This document shows positions 44,256 through 52,123 of a DNA stretch of 64,000 bases, in pieces. The stretch is from Luteimonas gilva (lineage in GTDB: Bacteria > Pseudomonadota > Gammaproteobacteria > Xanthomonadales > Xanthomonadaceae), in NCBI RefSeq assembly GCF_005239095.1, contig NZ_SZUA01000002.1:186001-250000 (forward strand). The letters run 5' to 3'. The first letter of the stretch is position 1, and each line of letters begins with the position of its first letter. Both the position numbers and the translations under genes were made by a program. Below the pieces are notes generated by a model, which saw nothing but the letters and a program-made list of their open reading frames with translations, was not told where the DNA came from and searched no databases.

Positions 44256-44567
44256 ATGAAGAAGCTCCACACGTTCAACCTAATCCTTGGCGCGGGCGCC
44301 AGCCTGCTGGTGGGCGGCTGCCAGCGACCGCTGCATGCCGACTCCGCCGTGCTGAATGGCGCCGTGCCGCGCTGCCGGGTGATCCTGTCCGAAGCCCGAG
44401 CGGAATACCGCGAAGTGGCCAAGAAGGAATGCGAAGCAGTCACGACGCCCGAACAGCGCAAGCGGAGCGCGGGCTGCGCCATCATGGATTACATGCGGTT
44501 CTGCTCCGACGCCGTCATCGCGGGCCGCGGCCTGGCCGAGCCGCCCGTGGAAAGAATCGAAAAATAA
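44256..44567 (+). CDS. Small putative lipoprotein
   Basis: The 103-residue product has a lipoprotein signal (NLILGAGASLLVGGC; Cys near residue 22) and a short mature domain with three or four more Cys (CRVIL, KKECEAV, SAGCAIM, RFCSD), suggesting disulfides. No family is recognised. AAGGAATCG before the ATG is a weak ribosome site. It lies just before a convergent peroxidase gene. Confidence 0.6.
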   Translation: MKKLHTFNLILGAGASLLVGGCQRPLHADSAVLNGAVPRCRVILSEARAEYREVAKKECEAVTTPEQRKRSAGCAIMDYMRFCSDAVIAGRGLAEPPVERIEK

Positions 44568-44671
44568 GAACTCACAGCGTTGCGGGCGGCCCCTGTCTCT
44601 CCCGGCCGCTCCTTCCGCCGCGCGGCATCCTCTTCCCCGGTCGCCGCGCGGCGCCTTTTTTTTGGATGAAG

Positions 44672-45640
44672 CTATTGCGAAATAGGCGCGCTGGCTGGGG
44701 CAATGGCGAAACCATCCAGGAACGTAGCGGTCGGGACGAAGAACAAGGTGCCGGTGACCGGGCGGCTGACGTCGAGCAGCCGGTCGTAGTTGCCCTCGGG
44801 CAGGCCGATGAACATATTGCGCAGCATCCTCTCGATGGTGGATGGCGCACGCGCGTAACCGATGAAGTAGGTCCCGTACTCGTCGCCATCGATCCGGCCG
44901 AACGGCATGTTGTCGCGCAGGATCTTCAGCTCGCCGCCGTCGTCCTCGATGCTGGTCAATACGTTGTGCGCATAGCTCGGCTTGGCCGAGTCCTCCAGCT
45001 CGATGTCGTCCAGCTTGGTGCGGCCGATGATCTTCTCCTGCGCCTCGACCGGGATGGCGTTCCATGCCGCGAGGTCGTGCAGGTATTTCTGCACGATCAC
45101 ATAGCTCGAGCCGGCGTGCGGCGGATCTTCGTCGCCGACCAGCACGGCCTGTTCGGCTTCTTTGCCGCTGGGGTTTTCGGTACCGTCGACGAAGCCGAGC
45201 AGATCGCGCGCATCGAAATACCGGAAGCCGTGCACCTCGTCGACGACGTCGACCGCGTCGCCCAAACGCGCGCGTATCTGCCGCGCCAGCTCGAAGCACA
45301 AATCGATATGGCCCGCGCGGATGTGCAGGAGCAAGTCGCCCGGAGTGGATACGGCATGGCGCGCGCCCGCGCGCAGCTCCACGAACGGATGCAGGCCCGG
45401 CGGGCGCGACAGGCCGGTGAGCCGGTCCCAGGCCTCGGCGCCGATGCCGAGCACGCAAGACAGGCTGCGCTCCGCGTCGCGGAAGCAGACCGAACGCACG
45501 AAGCCGGAGAAGTCGGGCAGAAAGGCGCGTACCGCAGCTACGCTGGCGGCGTCCTGCTTGATCGCGAGCACCAGAAAGATCGCCGCGCGAGTCAACGGCG
45601 CGGCGACGGCTTGCGGGACGGGGACGTCTTGGACGGTCAT
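44672..45640 (-). CDS. DyP-type heme peroxidase
   Basis: The start is set at MTVQDVPVPQAV, since the family opening (AAPLTRAAIFLVLAI) follows; an extension to 45829 adds a helical N-terminus of unclear status. The 322-residue protein has the DyP core: FARDLLGFVDGTENP with the GXXDG motif and catalytic Asp, the proximal heme His in the RAGHIDLCF or HNVL region, and a DNMPFGRIDG-YGTYFIGYAR distal segment with conserved Arg. DyP enzymes oxidise dyes, porphyrin-like or phenolic compounds with peroxide; YfeX-like members act in heme metabolism. Cellular location is probably cytoplasmic, as no signal peptide is seen. Confidence 0.85.
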   Translation of the reverse strand: MTVQDVPVPQAVAAPLTRAAIFLVLAIKQDAASVAAVRAFLPDFSGFVRSVCFRDAERSLSCVLGIGAEAWDRLTGLSRPPGLHPFVELRAGARHAVSTPGDLLLHIRAGHIDLCFELARQIRARLGDAVDVVDEVHGFRYFDARDLLGFVDGTENPSGKEAEQAVLVGDEDPPHAGSSYVIVQKYLHDLAAWNAIPVEAQEKIIGRTKLDDIELEDSAKPSYAHNVLTSIEDDGGELKILRDNMPFGRIDGDEYGTYFIGYARAPSTIERMLRNMFIGLPEGNYDRLLDVSRPVTGTLFFVPTATFLDGFAIAPASAPISQ

Positions 45641-45963
45641 GAGATCACCAACTCGATCCTGTGCGACGCGACCATCCGTGCCGGTGACCTGGAGCAGATC
45701 TTCCATTAGTTCAGCCAACCCATCCAGCTCAGCGGCCAACGCTTTCGTCGATTCCCTCGTGTCTACCGTTTGCTCTCGCCGCTTCGACAGCAGCCACTTG
45801 AGTATGTCTGAAAGAATCGGAATGCTCATGGGACGCAGCGCTCTGCCATGACCAAATCTCCAAGTCGAAGGTCGTGCGGTAGCTTGGGGCGGAAAGTAGC
45901 TGAGCCGCGCTCGATTGAGCAATGGTCAACCAGATCTGCCCGGCACGCACAGGTCCGCAGCAC

Positions 45964-45997
45964 TGAAAAAAGAAGAGGGGGCCCGAAGGCCCCCTCT
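45964..45997 (-). terminator. Intrinsic terminator of the small gene at 46013
   Basis: On the minus strand AGAGGGGGCC, TTCG and GGCCCCCTCT form a perfect 10-bp stem with a tetraloop, followed by TCTTTTTT. It ends the transcript about 15 bases beyond the stop. Confidence 0.85.
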
Positions 45998-46012
45998 AGC
46001 TAGCGAATGCTA

Positions 46013-46183
46013 TTACTTTTCCTTCCGCACGCCCTTAAAGGGCTTGTTGTCGGACTTCACGTCCATAAAGCGTCCGGAGTTGGTATCACGTTTCACAAAA
46101 TGCCCAGACGGCGTTTGGGTCTGGGAGCGTTCACGGACGGCACCTTTGCGATGCCCGTCCCCTTTCGGCGGATTGGTAGCCAT
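46013..46183 (-). CDS. Very small basic conserved-looking protein (56 aa)
   Basis: The reading runs MATNPPKGDGHRKGAVRERS, then a Thr/Gly segment with HFVKRDTNSGRFMDVK and finally NKPFKGVRKEK, and stops. It is rich in Lys and Arg. AGGAACC precedes the ATG, and a strong intrinsic terminator follows. Similar short proteins with a KRDTxxGRFMDVK block are widespread in proteobacteria, so I am fairly confident it is real. Function unknown; a basic character suggests nucleic-acid or ribosome contact. Confidence 0.7.
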   Translation of the reverse strand: MATNPPKGDGHRKGAVRERSQTQTPSGHFVKRDTNSGRFMDVKSDNKPFKGVRKEK

Positions 46184-46251
46184 TTCTTGGTTCCTGTGTG
46201 TGTTGCGCTAGTAGGTAGATCCGCGGCGTTGTACCTACACTTTCTTCTCGA

Positions 46252-46283
46252 TGGGCTGGGTAGCATTGCTGCTACCCAGCCAT
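46252..46283. other. Strong hairpin between the two small genes
   Basis: GCTGGGTAGC (46255-46264) and GCTACCCAGC (46271-46280) are perfect inverted arms with a 6-base loop, extended outward by one or two pairs. There is no T run on either strand. It could stabilise or attenuate the transcript of the upstream small gene. Confidence 0.5.
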
Positions 46284-46298
46284 CTGCGTTAGACGACC

Positions 46299-46448
46299 TT
46301 ACTTGTCGTCATCGCGCACCCAGATCGGCCAGGCTTTCAACCCCTTGGAGGCGGCGTGCAACTTCTTGCCGTTCTTCAAGGTGATGACAGGCCGGAAAAT
46401 CAGCCTGTAACCGGGGCGATGGGGAGTCGTCGGTGTCTTGGTGGACAT
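46299..46448 (-). CDS. Very small basic protein (49 aa)
   Basis: The frame reads MSTKTPTTPHRPGYRLIFRP, then VITLKNGKKLHAASKGLKAW and PIWVRDDDK, and stops. The composition and the KNGKKLHA/GLKAWPIWV block look like conserved small proteins of unknown role found in Gram-negatives. It lies directly upstream of the 46013 gene on the same strand, separated by the hairpin, so the two may be co-transcribed. Confidence 0.6.
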   Translation of the reverse strand: MSTKTPTTPHRPGYRLIFRPVITLKNGKKLHAASKGLKAWPIWVRDDDK

Positions 46449-46890
46449 CGGCGTGGATCCTCATGGCAGAGGCATCCAACTAGAAACTCACGAGGAAATA
46501 GCGCAGCTATTGACAGACTGAGCGTTCAGAAACATAATTTTTCGTCTGCCTTGGCGGGCAGCCGCTTTTCCCCGCAAGACTGCACGATGCTGAATACCGT
46601 GCAAGTGCAGTTTTAACGAATAGGGTCGATTTACGAGATCGATCACCAGATTTCGGGTTGAAAAAGAGCTTTAACCACTATATCTAGGGCCCGGCCACAG
46701 TGCCGGGCCCTTTTCATTTACCTGAACATTAGCACTCTTCGTGACCGAGTGCCAGAAATTTCTGTCAGGCCATGTATTTTTGTTCGGTACGTCGAACAGA
46801 GCCGAGTCTGCCCCGCCTGTTCGGTGTTGTCAAACGGGAAGTTCGGTATAGTGGTAGTTGCCCAAACTTTACATAAATTGAACATTTCAT
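46449..46890. other. Intergenic region with an orphan terminator and XRE operators
   Basis: No gene is convincing in these 442 bases. A GC-rich hairpin, GGGCCCGGC-CACAGT-GCCGGGCCC plus TTTT at 46687-46714, is a plus-strand terminator with no gene before it. It may end a small RNA or mark an older gene lost at the island border. The last 110 bases hold repeated GTTCGG boxes and a TATAGT -10-like box at 46847. Confidence 0.55.
46782..46846 (+). promoter_or_regulatory. Candidate operator cluster for the XRE regulator
   Basis: GTTCG-GTACGT-CGAAC (46782-46797) is a perfect inverted repeat. GTTCGG recurs at 46819 and 46841, and TGAAC lies just before the start codon. Such repeated boxes over a promoter are typical binding sites of a self-regulating XRE repressor. 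Confidence 0.5.
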
Positions 46891-47214
46891 ATGACGACCA
46901 AACTGGGCGAGAAAATCAGGGAACTCCGCAAAGACAAGGAGATGACCTTAGAGACGCTGGCTGTGGCGGCCGGCATGAGTAAAAGCTACTTGTGGGAGCT
47001 TGAAAATCGACCAGCTCCACGCCCCTCTGCCGAAAAGCTGGATGCGCTCGCAAAAATATTAGGGCAACCCGTGGCTTATTTTTTGGAGGATGAAACCAGT
47101 ACTCCTGAAGAGGCGCATGTAGATGAAGCCTTTTTTCGCAACTACAAAAATCTCGACGCAGGCGAAAAAGTGGTAATGCGAAAAATTATGGAGTCTTTTA
47201 AGAAGACGCCCTAA
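46891..47214 (+). CDS. XRE-family transcriptional regulator
   Basis: The 107-residue protein has an N-terminal HTH_3 domain (residues 1-65): KIRELRKDKEMTLETLAVAA and GMSKSYLWELENR followed by PSAEKLDALAKILGQPVAYF. A short helical tail may dimerise. It is immediately followed by the ImmA-type protease gene with one-base overlap. In that arrangement the regulator is normally a repressor that the protease cleaves, giving derepression of the adjacent genes. The operator cluster upstream supports autoregulation. Confidence 0.85.
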   Translation: MTTKLGEKIRELRKDKEMTLETLAVAAGMSKSYLWELENRPAPRPSAEKLDALAKILGQPVAYFLEDETSTPEEAHVDEAFFRNYKNLDAGEKVVMRKIMESFKKTP

Positions 47215-48086
47215 TGATTGACGAGCTCACGCCTTCCAAAGCTGCCTATAAGTTCACGCATGTCTTAGACCTGTTTTCCCAGGTGCACGGGACCGCTCGT
47301 TTCCCCATCGATATTGTTGCACTCGCCATGGATGCTGCCAACCAATTCGGCTGGAAGGATCCGATCACACAGGTTGAAGCGGCCAATATTCAAAAGTTTG
47401 AAGGGGCGCTATTTGCGAACGATGAAAGGAGCAAATGGTGCCTGCTTTACAACAGTGCAATGAAATCGCCAGGCCGGATTCGCTTTACCCAAGCCCACGA
47501 ACTTGGCCACTACGTTCTACACCGACAACAACGAAACGCTTTCAACTGCGCTGAGGACGACGTCGTCAATAGGGAGGCGCATGAAGCCACGATCGAAGCC
47601 CAAGCGGATTCCTTCGCAGCCACGTTGCTCATGCCGCTCAATGATTTTCGCAGTCAGATGAATGACGCGGAGAATTTTGAGGGGCTGGGGGCCTGCGCGG
47701 AGCGGTATGGCGTTTCCCTGACGGCCGCCACGTTGCGCTGGCTCAAGAATACAGATCGACAGGCCGTGCTGGTTGTGCATCGAGACGGCTATATGCGATG
47801 GGCCTACTCCAGCAACGCTGCCGCAAGGAACGGAGCGTTTTTTCGATCGCGCCAGCAACTTGTCGAAGTGCCTAGCCAATCGCTGGCGGCGAATGAGTTG
47901 GTTTTAACCGAGCGTACGGGGGTAGAGGTCTCCGCGAGGACTTGGTTCCCTCATGCGCCGGAGAATTTGGCCTTGCGGGAAATGAAGCTTACCGCGACCG
48001 ACTACGACACGACGATGACCTTGTTAGTCCTTCCCCGGGGCATGAGTGCTTGGCCGCCCTGGCAGGATCGGGAGGTAGCTAGATAA
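47214..48086 (+). CDS. ImmA/IrrE-family metallopeptidase
   Basis: The 290-residue protein carries the zinc motif in FTQAHELGHYVLHRQQ (HExxH) and the downstream acidic ligand in EAQADSFAATLLMP. Both are diagnostic for the ImmA/IrrE family, which cleaves XRE-type repressors. A C-terminal domain of about 130 residues (with VLVVHRDGYMRWAYSS and EVSARTWFPHAPEN) may sense a signal or regulate the protease. Directly downstream of the XRE gene, so the two probably form a switch for the operon that follows. Confidence 0.85.
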   Translation: MIDELTPSKAAYKFTHVLDLFSQVHGTARFPIDIVALAMDAANQFGWKDPITQVEAANIQKFEGALFANDERSKWCLLYNSAMKSPGRIRFTQAHELGHYVLHRQQRNAFNCAEDDVVNREAHEATIEAQADSFAATLLMPLNDFRSQMNDAENFEGLGACAERYGVSLTAATLRWLKNTDRQAVLVVHRDGYMRWAYSSNAAARNGAFFRSRQQLVEVPSQSLAANELVLTERTGVEVSARTWFPHAPENLALREMKLTATDYDTTMTLLVLPRGMSAWPPWQDREVAR

Positions 48087-48150
48087 GTGCAGGAATATCG
48101 CTAAGCAAGGCACTGTGTGTTGCTCCTGGAATATCACAATTGGAGGAACC

Positions 48151-48468
48151 GTGACTGGCTCAAACAAACCGAAAAGACCGGGTCGGAGCACCGCCCCAAG
48201 TCTCTGCAGCTCGTTGTCTTTCGATGCCACAGTGAATTCGCCTCAGCCCACCCAGATTGCCGCGCTGGCGATCGGGGAGGCCCTTGAGCTCTCGCTTATA
48301 AACAGCGGGCAAGGTGTCGTCGTTATGAAAGAAGGAACGATCGTTGGGACGCTAACCGGGGTGCGTGTCGCACAGCTTATCGACTGTATGAATTCCGGAT
48401 TCGTATATAACGCTGTTGTCCGGAAACTCGACGGTGGCCAGTGCATCGTCCGCGTGGCGGTCCCGTGA
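48151..48468 (+). CDS. Small protein of unknown function in the QueC/NDT operon
   Basis: The start is GTG at 48151 with GGAGG four bases before it; an ATG-less extension upstream would lack a ribosome site. The 105-residue product has a Ser/Pro-rich N-terminus and a compact domain, ALAIGEALELSLINSGQGVV through GTLTGVRVAQLIDCMNSG, with alternating beta strands and one helix. No family is recognised. Its TGA overlaps the GTG of the PfkB-NDT fusion gene, so the two are translationally coupled. Confidence 0.6.
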   Translation: MTGSNKPKRPGRSTAPSLCSSLSFDATVNSPQPTQIAALAIGEALELSLINSGQGVVVMKEGTIVGTLTGVRVAQLIDCMNSGFVYNAVVRKLDGGQCIVRVAVP

Positions 48469-49685
48469 GTCAGCTTGCCGTAGTAGGGGGCTCCTACTTG
48501 GAAGCTTGTTCCTCTCCGCGCTCGATTGTTTACCGCGGGAGTGGAGTGAGAGCCGCCTGCGTTCTTGCGGGCATGGGAAATACCGTTACGCTGCATACCG
48601 TGCTGGGTAATGAACTGGCAGGTGAGTTCGAACAGATCGCGTCGCTCAAAGGGTTTGCGCTCCAAGCTGCGAGGCGCGATCACGAAATCACATTCGTATA
48701 TCAACACCCGCTGGGGGTGCCTGAGATCGACGGTGAATCTGTGGGGACGGAGCCCAGGAGCGCGATTAGCGCCGATGCTGCGCTGGTGTTTGGAATGATT
48801 GAAGGGCGGCCGATCGTGCATGGCGATCGCGTGGTGTACGACCCCCAAGACGGTGACCGAGCGGCGTCGTTCAGCTCCAATGGATCAAGCGCTAAAGAGT
48901 TGGCCATTGTCGCCTCACTGTCGGAGGCACGAAGTCTCTCGGGAAAGGAAACCCCAGAGGACGCAGCGTCAGAGCTCTTGAACCAAGGCGGGCACGTCGT
49001 CATCGTCAAATGCGGCATGCTCGGCGCGGTCGTCGCTACGGCGGCAGGACTGACATGGATCCGAGCATTTCCGACCGACTATGTCTGGAAGATCGGTTCG
49101 GGAGATGTATTCTCGGCCGCCTTTGCACACGCTTGGCTCGTCGAAGGTCTCGGCGTCCTGGACGCAGCCTGGTTCGCCTCCCGATGGGTCGCCGAATACG
49201 TCTCCACCCGGTGTGAGGCCCTAGGCGCGGCCGAACTAGAAAGGGTGCGGGCCGAGGCCGCCGCCCAGGCAATGCCTCGCAACCGTCCGACAATCAATCC
49301 TAAGCCGATCTACTTGGCCGGCCCGTTCTTCAATACGGCCCAACTGTGGCAAGTGGAGGAAGCCCGTACTGCATTGCATGACGCTGGTGTAGCGGTTTTT
49401 TCTCCGATCCATGACGTTGGCGAGGGCCCCGCTGACGAGGTGGCGCCGGAAGATCTTCGAGCGATAAGAGAATGCGGACTGGTACTGGCGCTTCTCGATG
49501 GGCTGGACGCCGGGACATTGTTTGAAGTGGGCTACGCTCGTGCACTGGGTATCCCCGTCGTTGCCATCGCCGAATCGGTAGAAGAGCAATCTCTAACGAT
49601 GATCATCGGATCTGGGTGCATTGTTCGAAGTGACTTTTGCAGCGGTATATACGAAGCCTGTTGGCAGCTCCTAGTCGATGAATGA
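48465..49685 (+). CDS. PfkB-type kinase fused to a nucleoside 2-deoxyribosyltransferase-like domain
   Basis: The 406-residue protein is a two-domain fusion. Residues 1-275 resemble PfkB/ribokinase: RGSGVRAACVLAGMGNTVTL (signature 1 region) and KIGSGDVFSAAFAH (signature 2 with the catalytic Asp in GSGD). Residues 285-406 are NDT-like: IYLAGPFFNTAQLWQVEEAR and LLDGLDAGTLFEVGYARALG with the nucleophile Glu. PfkB enzymes phosphorylate sugars or nucleosides, and NDT enzymes cleave or exchange the N-glycosidic bond of deoxynucleosides or nucleotides. Together they could salvage or destroy a nucleotide. The start is the GTG overlapping the preceding stop; the gene overlaps the QueC-like gene by 8 bases. 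Confidence 0.8.
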   Translation: MSQLAVVGGSYLEACSSPRSIVYRGSGVRAACVLAGMGNTVTLHTVLGNELAGEFEQIASLKGFALQAARRDHEITFVYQHPLGVPEIDGESVGTEPRSAISADAALVFGMIEGRPIVHGDRVVYDPQDGDRAASFSSNGSSAKELAIVASLSEARSLSGKETPEDAASELLNQGGHVVIVKCGMLGAVVATAAGLTWIRAFPTDYVWKIGSGDVFSAAFAHAWLVEGLGVLDAAWFASRWVAEYVSTRCEALGAAELERVRAEAAAQAMPRNRPTINPKPIYLAGPFFNTAQLWQVEEARTALHDAGVAVFSPIHDVGEGPADEVAPEDLRAIRECGLVLALLDGLDAGTLFEVGYARALGIPVVAIAESVEEQSLTMIIGSGCIVRSDFCSGIYEACWQLLVDE

Positions 49686-50271
49686 GCTGTTGCTGCTCTC
49701 AGGTGGCATCGATTCAACCGCGATTGCGGTTCTCAAACGTCCAGCCATCGCGCTTACTGTGGACTATGGTCAAAGGGCAGCGCCGGGCGAGATTACCGCC
49801 GCGAAAGCGATCTGCACAGAATTGGGGATTAGCCATGTCGTGCTTGCGGTCCCGCTTTCAAGCATAGGGCAAGGACTTATGGCTGGCGGAACGCGTTCGG
49901 TGCTGTCTGAAAGGGAGGAGTTCTGGCCTTTTCGTAACCAGCTTCTTCTCACCATTGGTGCGATGTACGCGGCGAGTAACTCTCTCACCCGTGTGCTCAT
50001 AGGGACGGTGGCAACGGACGTTCGGCACCGCGATGGCTCTCGCAGTTTTCTGCGAGCTATGCACGAATTGATCAGCAGCCAGGAGGGTGGTATCGAGATT
50101 CAAGCGCCAGGTATCAATGAAGACACCCTGTCGTTGGTGCGACGGGCACAGGTGCCGGCATCGGTTTTAGGCTGGACCCATTCCTGCCACGCTGGATCTC
50201 TGGCTTGTGGCGCGTGTCCGGGCTGCGTAAAACATTCTGAAATCATGGAGGCCCTTGGCTGGAGCCGATGA
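49678..50271 (+). CDS. QueC-like 7-cyano-7-deazaguanine synthase-family enzyme
   Basis: The 197-residue protein has the PP-loop LLLSGGIDSTAIAV, VDYGQRA, FWPFRNQLLLTIGA and a C-terminal zinc cluster CHAGSLACGACPGC. These match QueC, which uses ATP to make preQ0 from 7-carboxy-7-deazaguanine. The rest of the queuosine pathway (queD, queE, queF, tgt) is not here, so this is probably not the housekeeping copy. QueC homologues recur in defence operons (Qat and type IV CBASS). Position in an XRE/ImmA-controlled operon with an NDT enzyme favours a nucleobase-modification or defence role. It is slightly shorter than typical QueC. Confidence 0.8.
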   Translation: MNELLLLSGGIDSTAIAVLKRPAIALTVDYGQRAAPGEITAAKAICTELGISHVVLAVPLSSIGQGLMAGGTRSVLSEREEFWPFRNQLLLTIGAMYAASNSLTRVLIGTVATDVRHRDGSRSFLRAMHELISSQEGGIEIQAPGINEDTLSLVRRAQVPASVLGWTHSCHAGSLACGACPGCVKHSEIMEALGWSR

Positions 50272-50341
50272 CGGCAAGAATTTTGCATATCGCCAGTATT
50301 TCTCCTCAGGAAACCGCGGAATATGGGCTCCGACTATTTCG

Positions 50342-51400
50342 TCACCGCCGAATCTGTGGCCTTTGTCGCCAAGCAAGCTCGACCAGCTCAGGAGTAATTG
50401 CTTCGCGAAGCACACGTAAAGCGTTGTCTGAGAATCGCTGATGCTTTTGTGATCCAAACTCGAAAATCATTACATTGGCAGCATCGTTGTCAATCTGCAG
50501 ATGGTCCCGGACGGCCTTCGCCTTTGCGACAGTCAATCCAAGCTTGTCCGCAAGCGCTTTGGGGCTCCAGTGGTATTTCCTTTGTAGATCTACCTCACGG
50601 ATGGCTGCCGCTCCCTCGGGATCATCGCCCGATACATAGCGAATTGCAGGAGCATCCTCAGCCTTTGTAATCCGCACACGCATCGTCGGCCCCTCGCCAG
50701 CAACATCAGTGGCTAGGGTCATGAGTCTCGGAAACACCCGCTCAATAGGCGTATCCGCCCTTATCGCTTCCTCGATCCGGTTTAGATCTCTTTGGGAGAC
50801 TGAGACTTCCTCGCTCACGTGCGCCTCCATCGCGAGCAATGCCGTGATCCTGCCCCTCGCTTCATCCCGGGCTCGTCTACCGGGTGCCAGCAGCTCACGA
50901 ATCTGGCCGTACTCCCTGTTGACCAGCAACATGAAGTCGGGGATCGGCTGAGTGGACAAAGGGAGAACCCGCAAGGGGAGATTGCCCGCCAGCGAGTCCT
51001 CGAAGTGCGCCTCGAGAATCTCATCAAGCGTGGTAATCAATGCCCTTGCGTTGATGTACAAGGCGTCTTCTGGTACCACGAGCATCCAGTGCTGGGCCTG
51101 GTCACGCATTGCGTCTATTACGCGCATCGAGCCAGCCTGCGTCGTCGTTAGCCACCCTTTTGAGTGAGCGACGTTCAGTGCTTTCTCAAGTCCGATCGAG
51201 GTACCCTTTTCCTTATCGAAGATGTTCTGACCCTTCTGAACCAGCAGCGCTTTGATCAACATTTCGCTGGCGTGCTGTAGTAGCAAGAGCACTGACTCTG
51301 GTCGCCCGTCGTCGTCGTGGCTGTTGAATGCCTCAAGCCCTCGTTTTAACGAAGCGAGGGATTTGGCCTTGAGAGTTCTAGCTTCACGCCTGAGTTTCAT
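50342..51400 (-). CDS. DUF3644-domain protein
   Basis: The 352-residue product begins with a helical region holding SVLLLLQHASEMLIKALLVQ and GTSIGLEKALNVAH, the pattern of DUF3644. Then LVNREYGQIRELLAPGRRAR and a C-terminal winged-helix-like segment YHWSPKALADKLGLTVAKAK follow. DUF3644 proteins are frequent in defence islands and are uncharacterised biochemically; a HEPN-like fold has been suggested by similarity. It is convergent with the QueC-like gene and separated from it by 70 bases, so it may belong to a different unit. Confidence 0.65.
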   Translation of the reverse strand: MKLRREARTLKAKSLASLKRGLEAFNSHDDDGRPESVLLLLQHASEMLIKALLVQKGQNIFDKEKGTSIGLEKALNVAHSKGWLTTTQAGSMRVIDAMRDQAQHWMLVVPEDALYINARALITTLDEILEAHFEDSLAGNLPLRVLPLSTQPIPDFMLLVNREYGQIRELLAPGRRARDEARGRITALLAMEAHVSEEVSVSQRDLNRIEEAIRADTPIERVFPRLMTLATDVAGEGPTMRVRITKAEDAPAIRYVSGDDPEGAAAIREVDLQRKYHWSPKALADKLGLTVAKAKAVRDHLQIDNDAANVMIFEFGSQKHQRFSDNALRVLREAITPELVELAWRQRPQIRR

Positions 51401-51570
51401 GAATCTCTCCGTAGCCCATAAACAAGGCTAACGACCCTTGTGGCTAAGATGAAGACGAGCGCCCCACGGCGGGTCACCAGGCTTGGCTATAGCCGAGAGG
51501 CCCAACAGCAGCTTGAGGGCCAAAGCCGGACCGGCGAGGATAGGCACTTCTATTCCGGTCAGGGCGCGTC

Positions 51571-52053
51571 ATGTCCGAAATGACAGATCCGACCGAGGCA
51601 TTGAAGTCCTTCCAAGAGTCCCTGCTGACTGGATCGCTGGAGCTGGAACGGGGCCGTCTGGACCCTGACGTCTACCTACACGTGGATAGGGCTGATGGGA
51701 AGCCTCGGTTCACCTATGTGCGTCTGGAAGGGCGAAAGGTGACCGCCTTGGCTTCCTTCGTACCAAACGGCTACTACCTCGGCCATCCAAACCTCGCTGC
51801 CGGGTATGCAGTTCTGGAGGCCTATCGCAATCAAGGTCTGGCAAAGGACATCCTGCGGGCCGGGATTGCCGAGCTGAGGAACGGCTTTAAAGGCCGACCG
51901 CCCTTTTATGTCGAAGCGGTGATTAGCGTCGACAACGCCGCTTCATTGAAGGTGGCTGCTGAGGTGCTTGGCGGGACGACCGTCGAGTTCAACGACGAAG
52001 CGTCAGGCAGACGCGCTATCCGCTACGCCAGGAAGTTTGATACCGGCCGGTGA
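51571..52053 (+). CDS. GNAT-family N-acetyltransferase
   Basis: The 160-residue protein shows the acetyl-CoA-binding motif in VLEAYRNQGLAKDILRAGI (RxxGxA type) and a later VEAVISVDNAASLKVAAEVL segment, the common last part of GNAT folds. The N-terminal part lacks recognisable specificity motifs. It is alone on the plus strand between two minus-strand genes. Toxins, antibiotic-modifying enzymes and protein acetylases all share this fold, so the substrate is unknown. Confidence 0.75.
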   Translation: MSEMTDPTEALKSFQESLLTGSLELERGRLDPDVYLHVDRADGKPRFTYVRLEGRKVTALASFVPNGYYLGHPNLAAGYAVLEAYRNQGLAKDILRAGIAELRNGFKGRPPFYVEAVISVDNAASLKVAAEVLGGTTVEFNDEASGRRAIRYARKFDTGR

Positions 52054-52123
52054 CGGAAGAACCACAGGCAACGGTGAATTCAAGGCACACATGTATGAGC
52101 AGAATGCACATGGGCGTACGCGC

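Noticed and set aside
46356-46616. 86-residue plus-strand frame before the XRE gene
   Set aside because: It overlaps the small gene at 46299-46448 in antisense and has a random-looking composition.
46449-46890. tRNA or tmRNA gene as an island attachment site
   Set aside because: The hairpin at 46687 and flanking bases do not fold as a cloverleaf, and no duplicated end is found near 53750.
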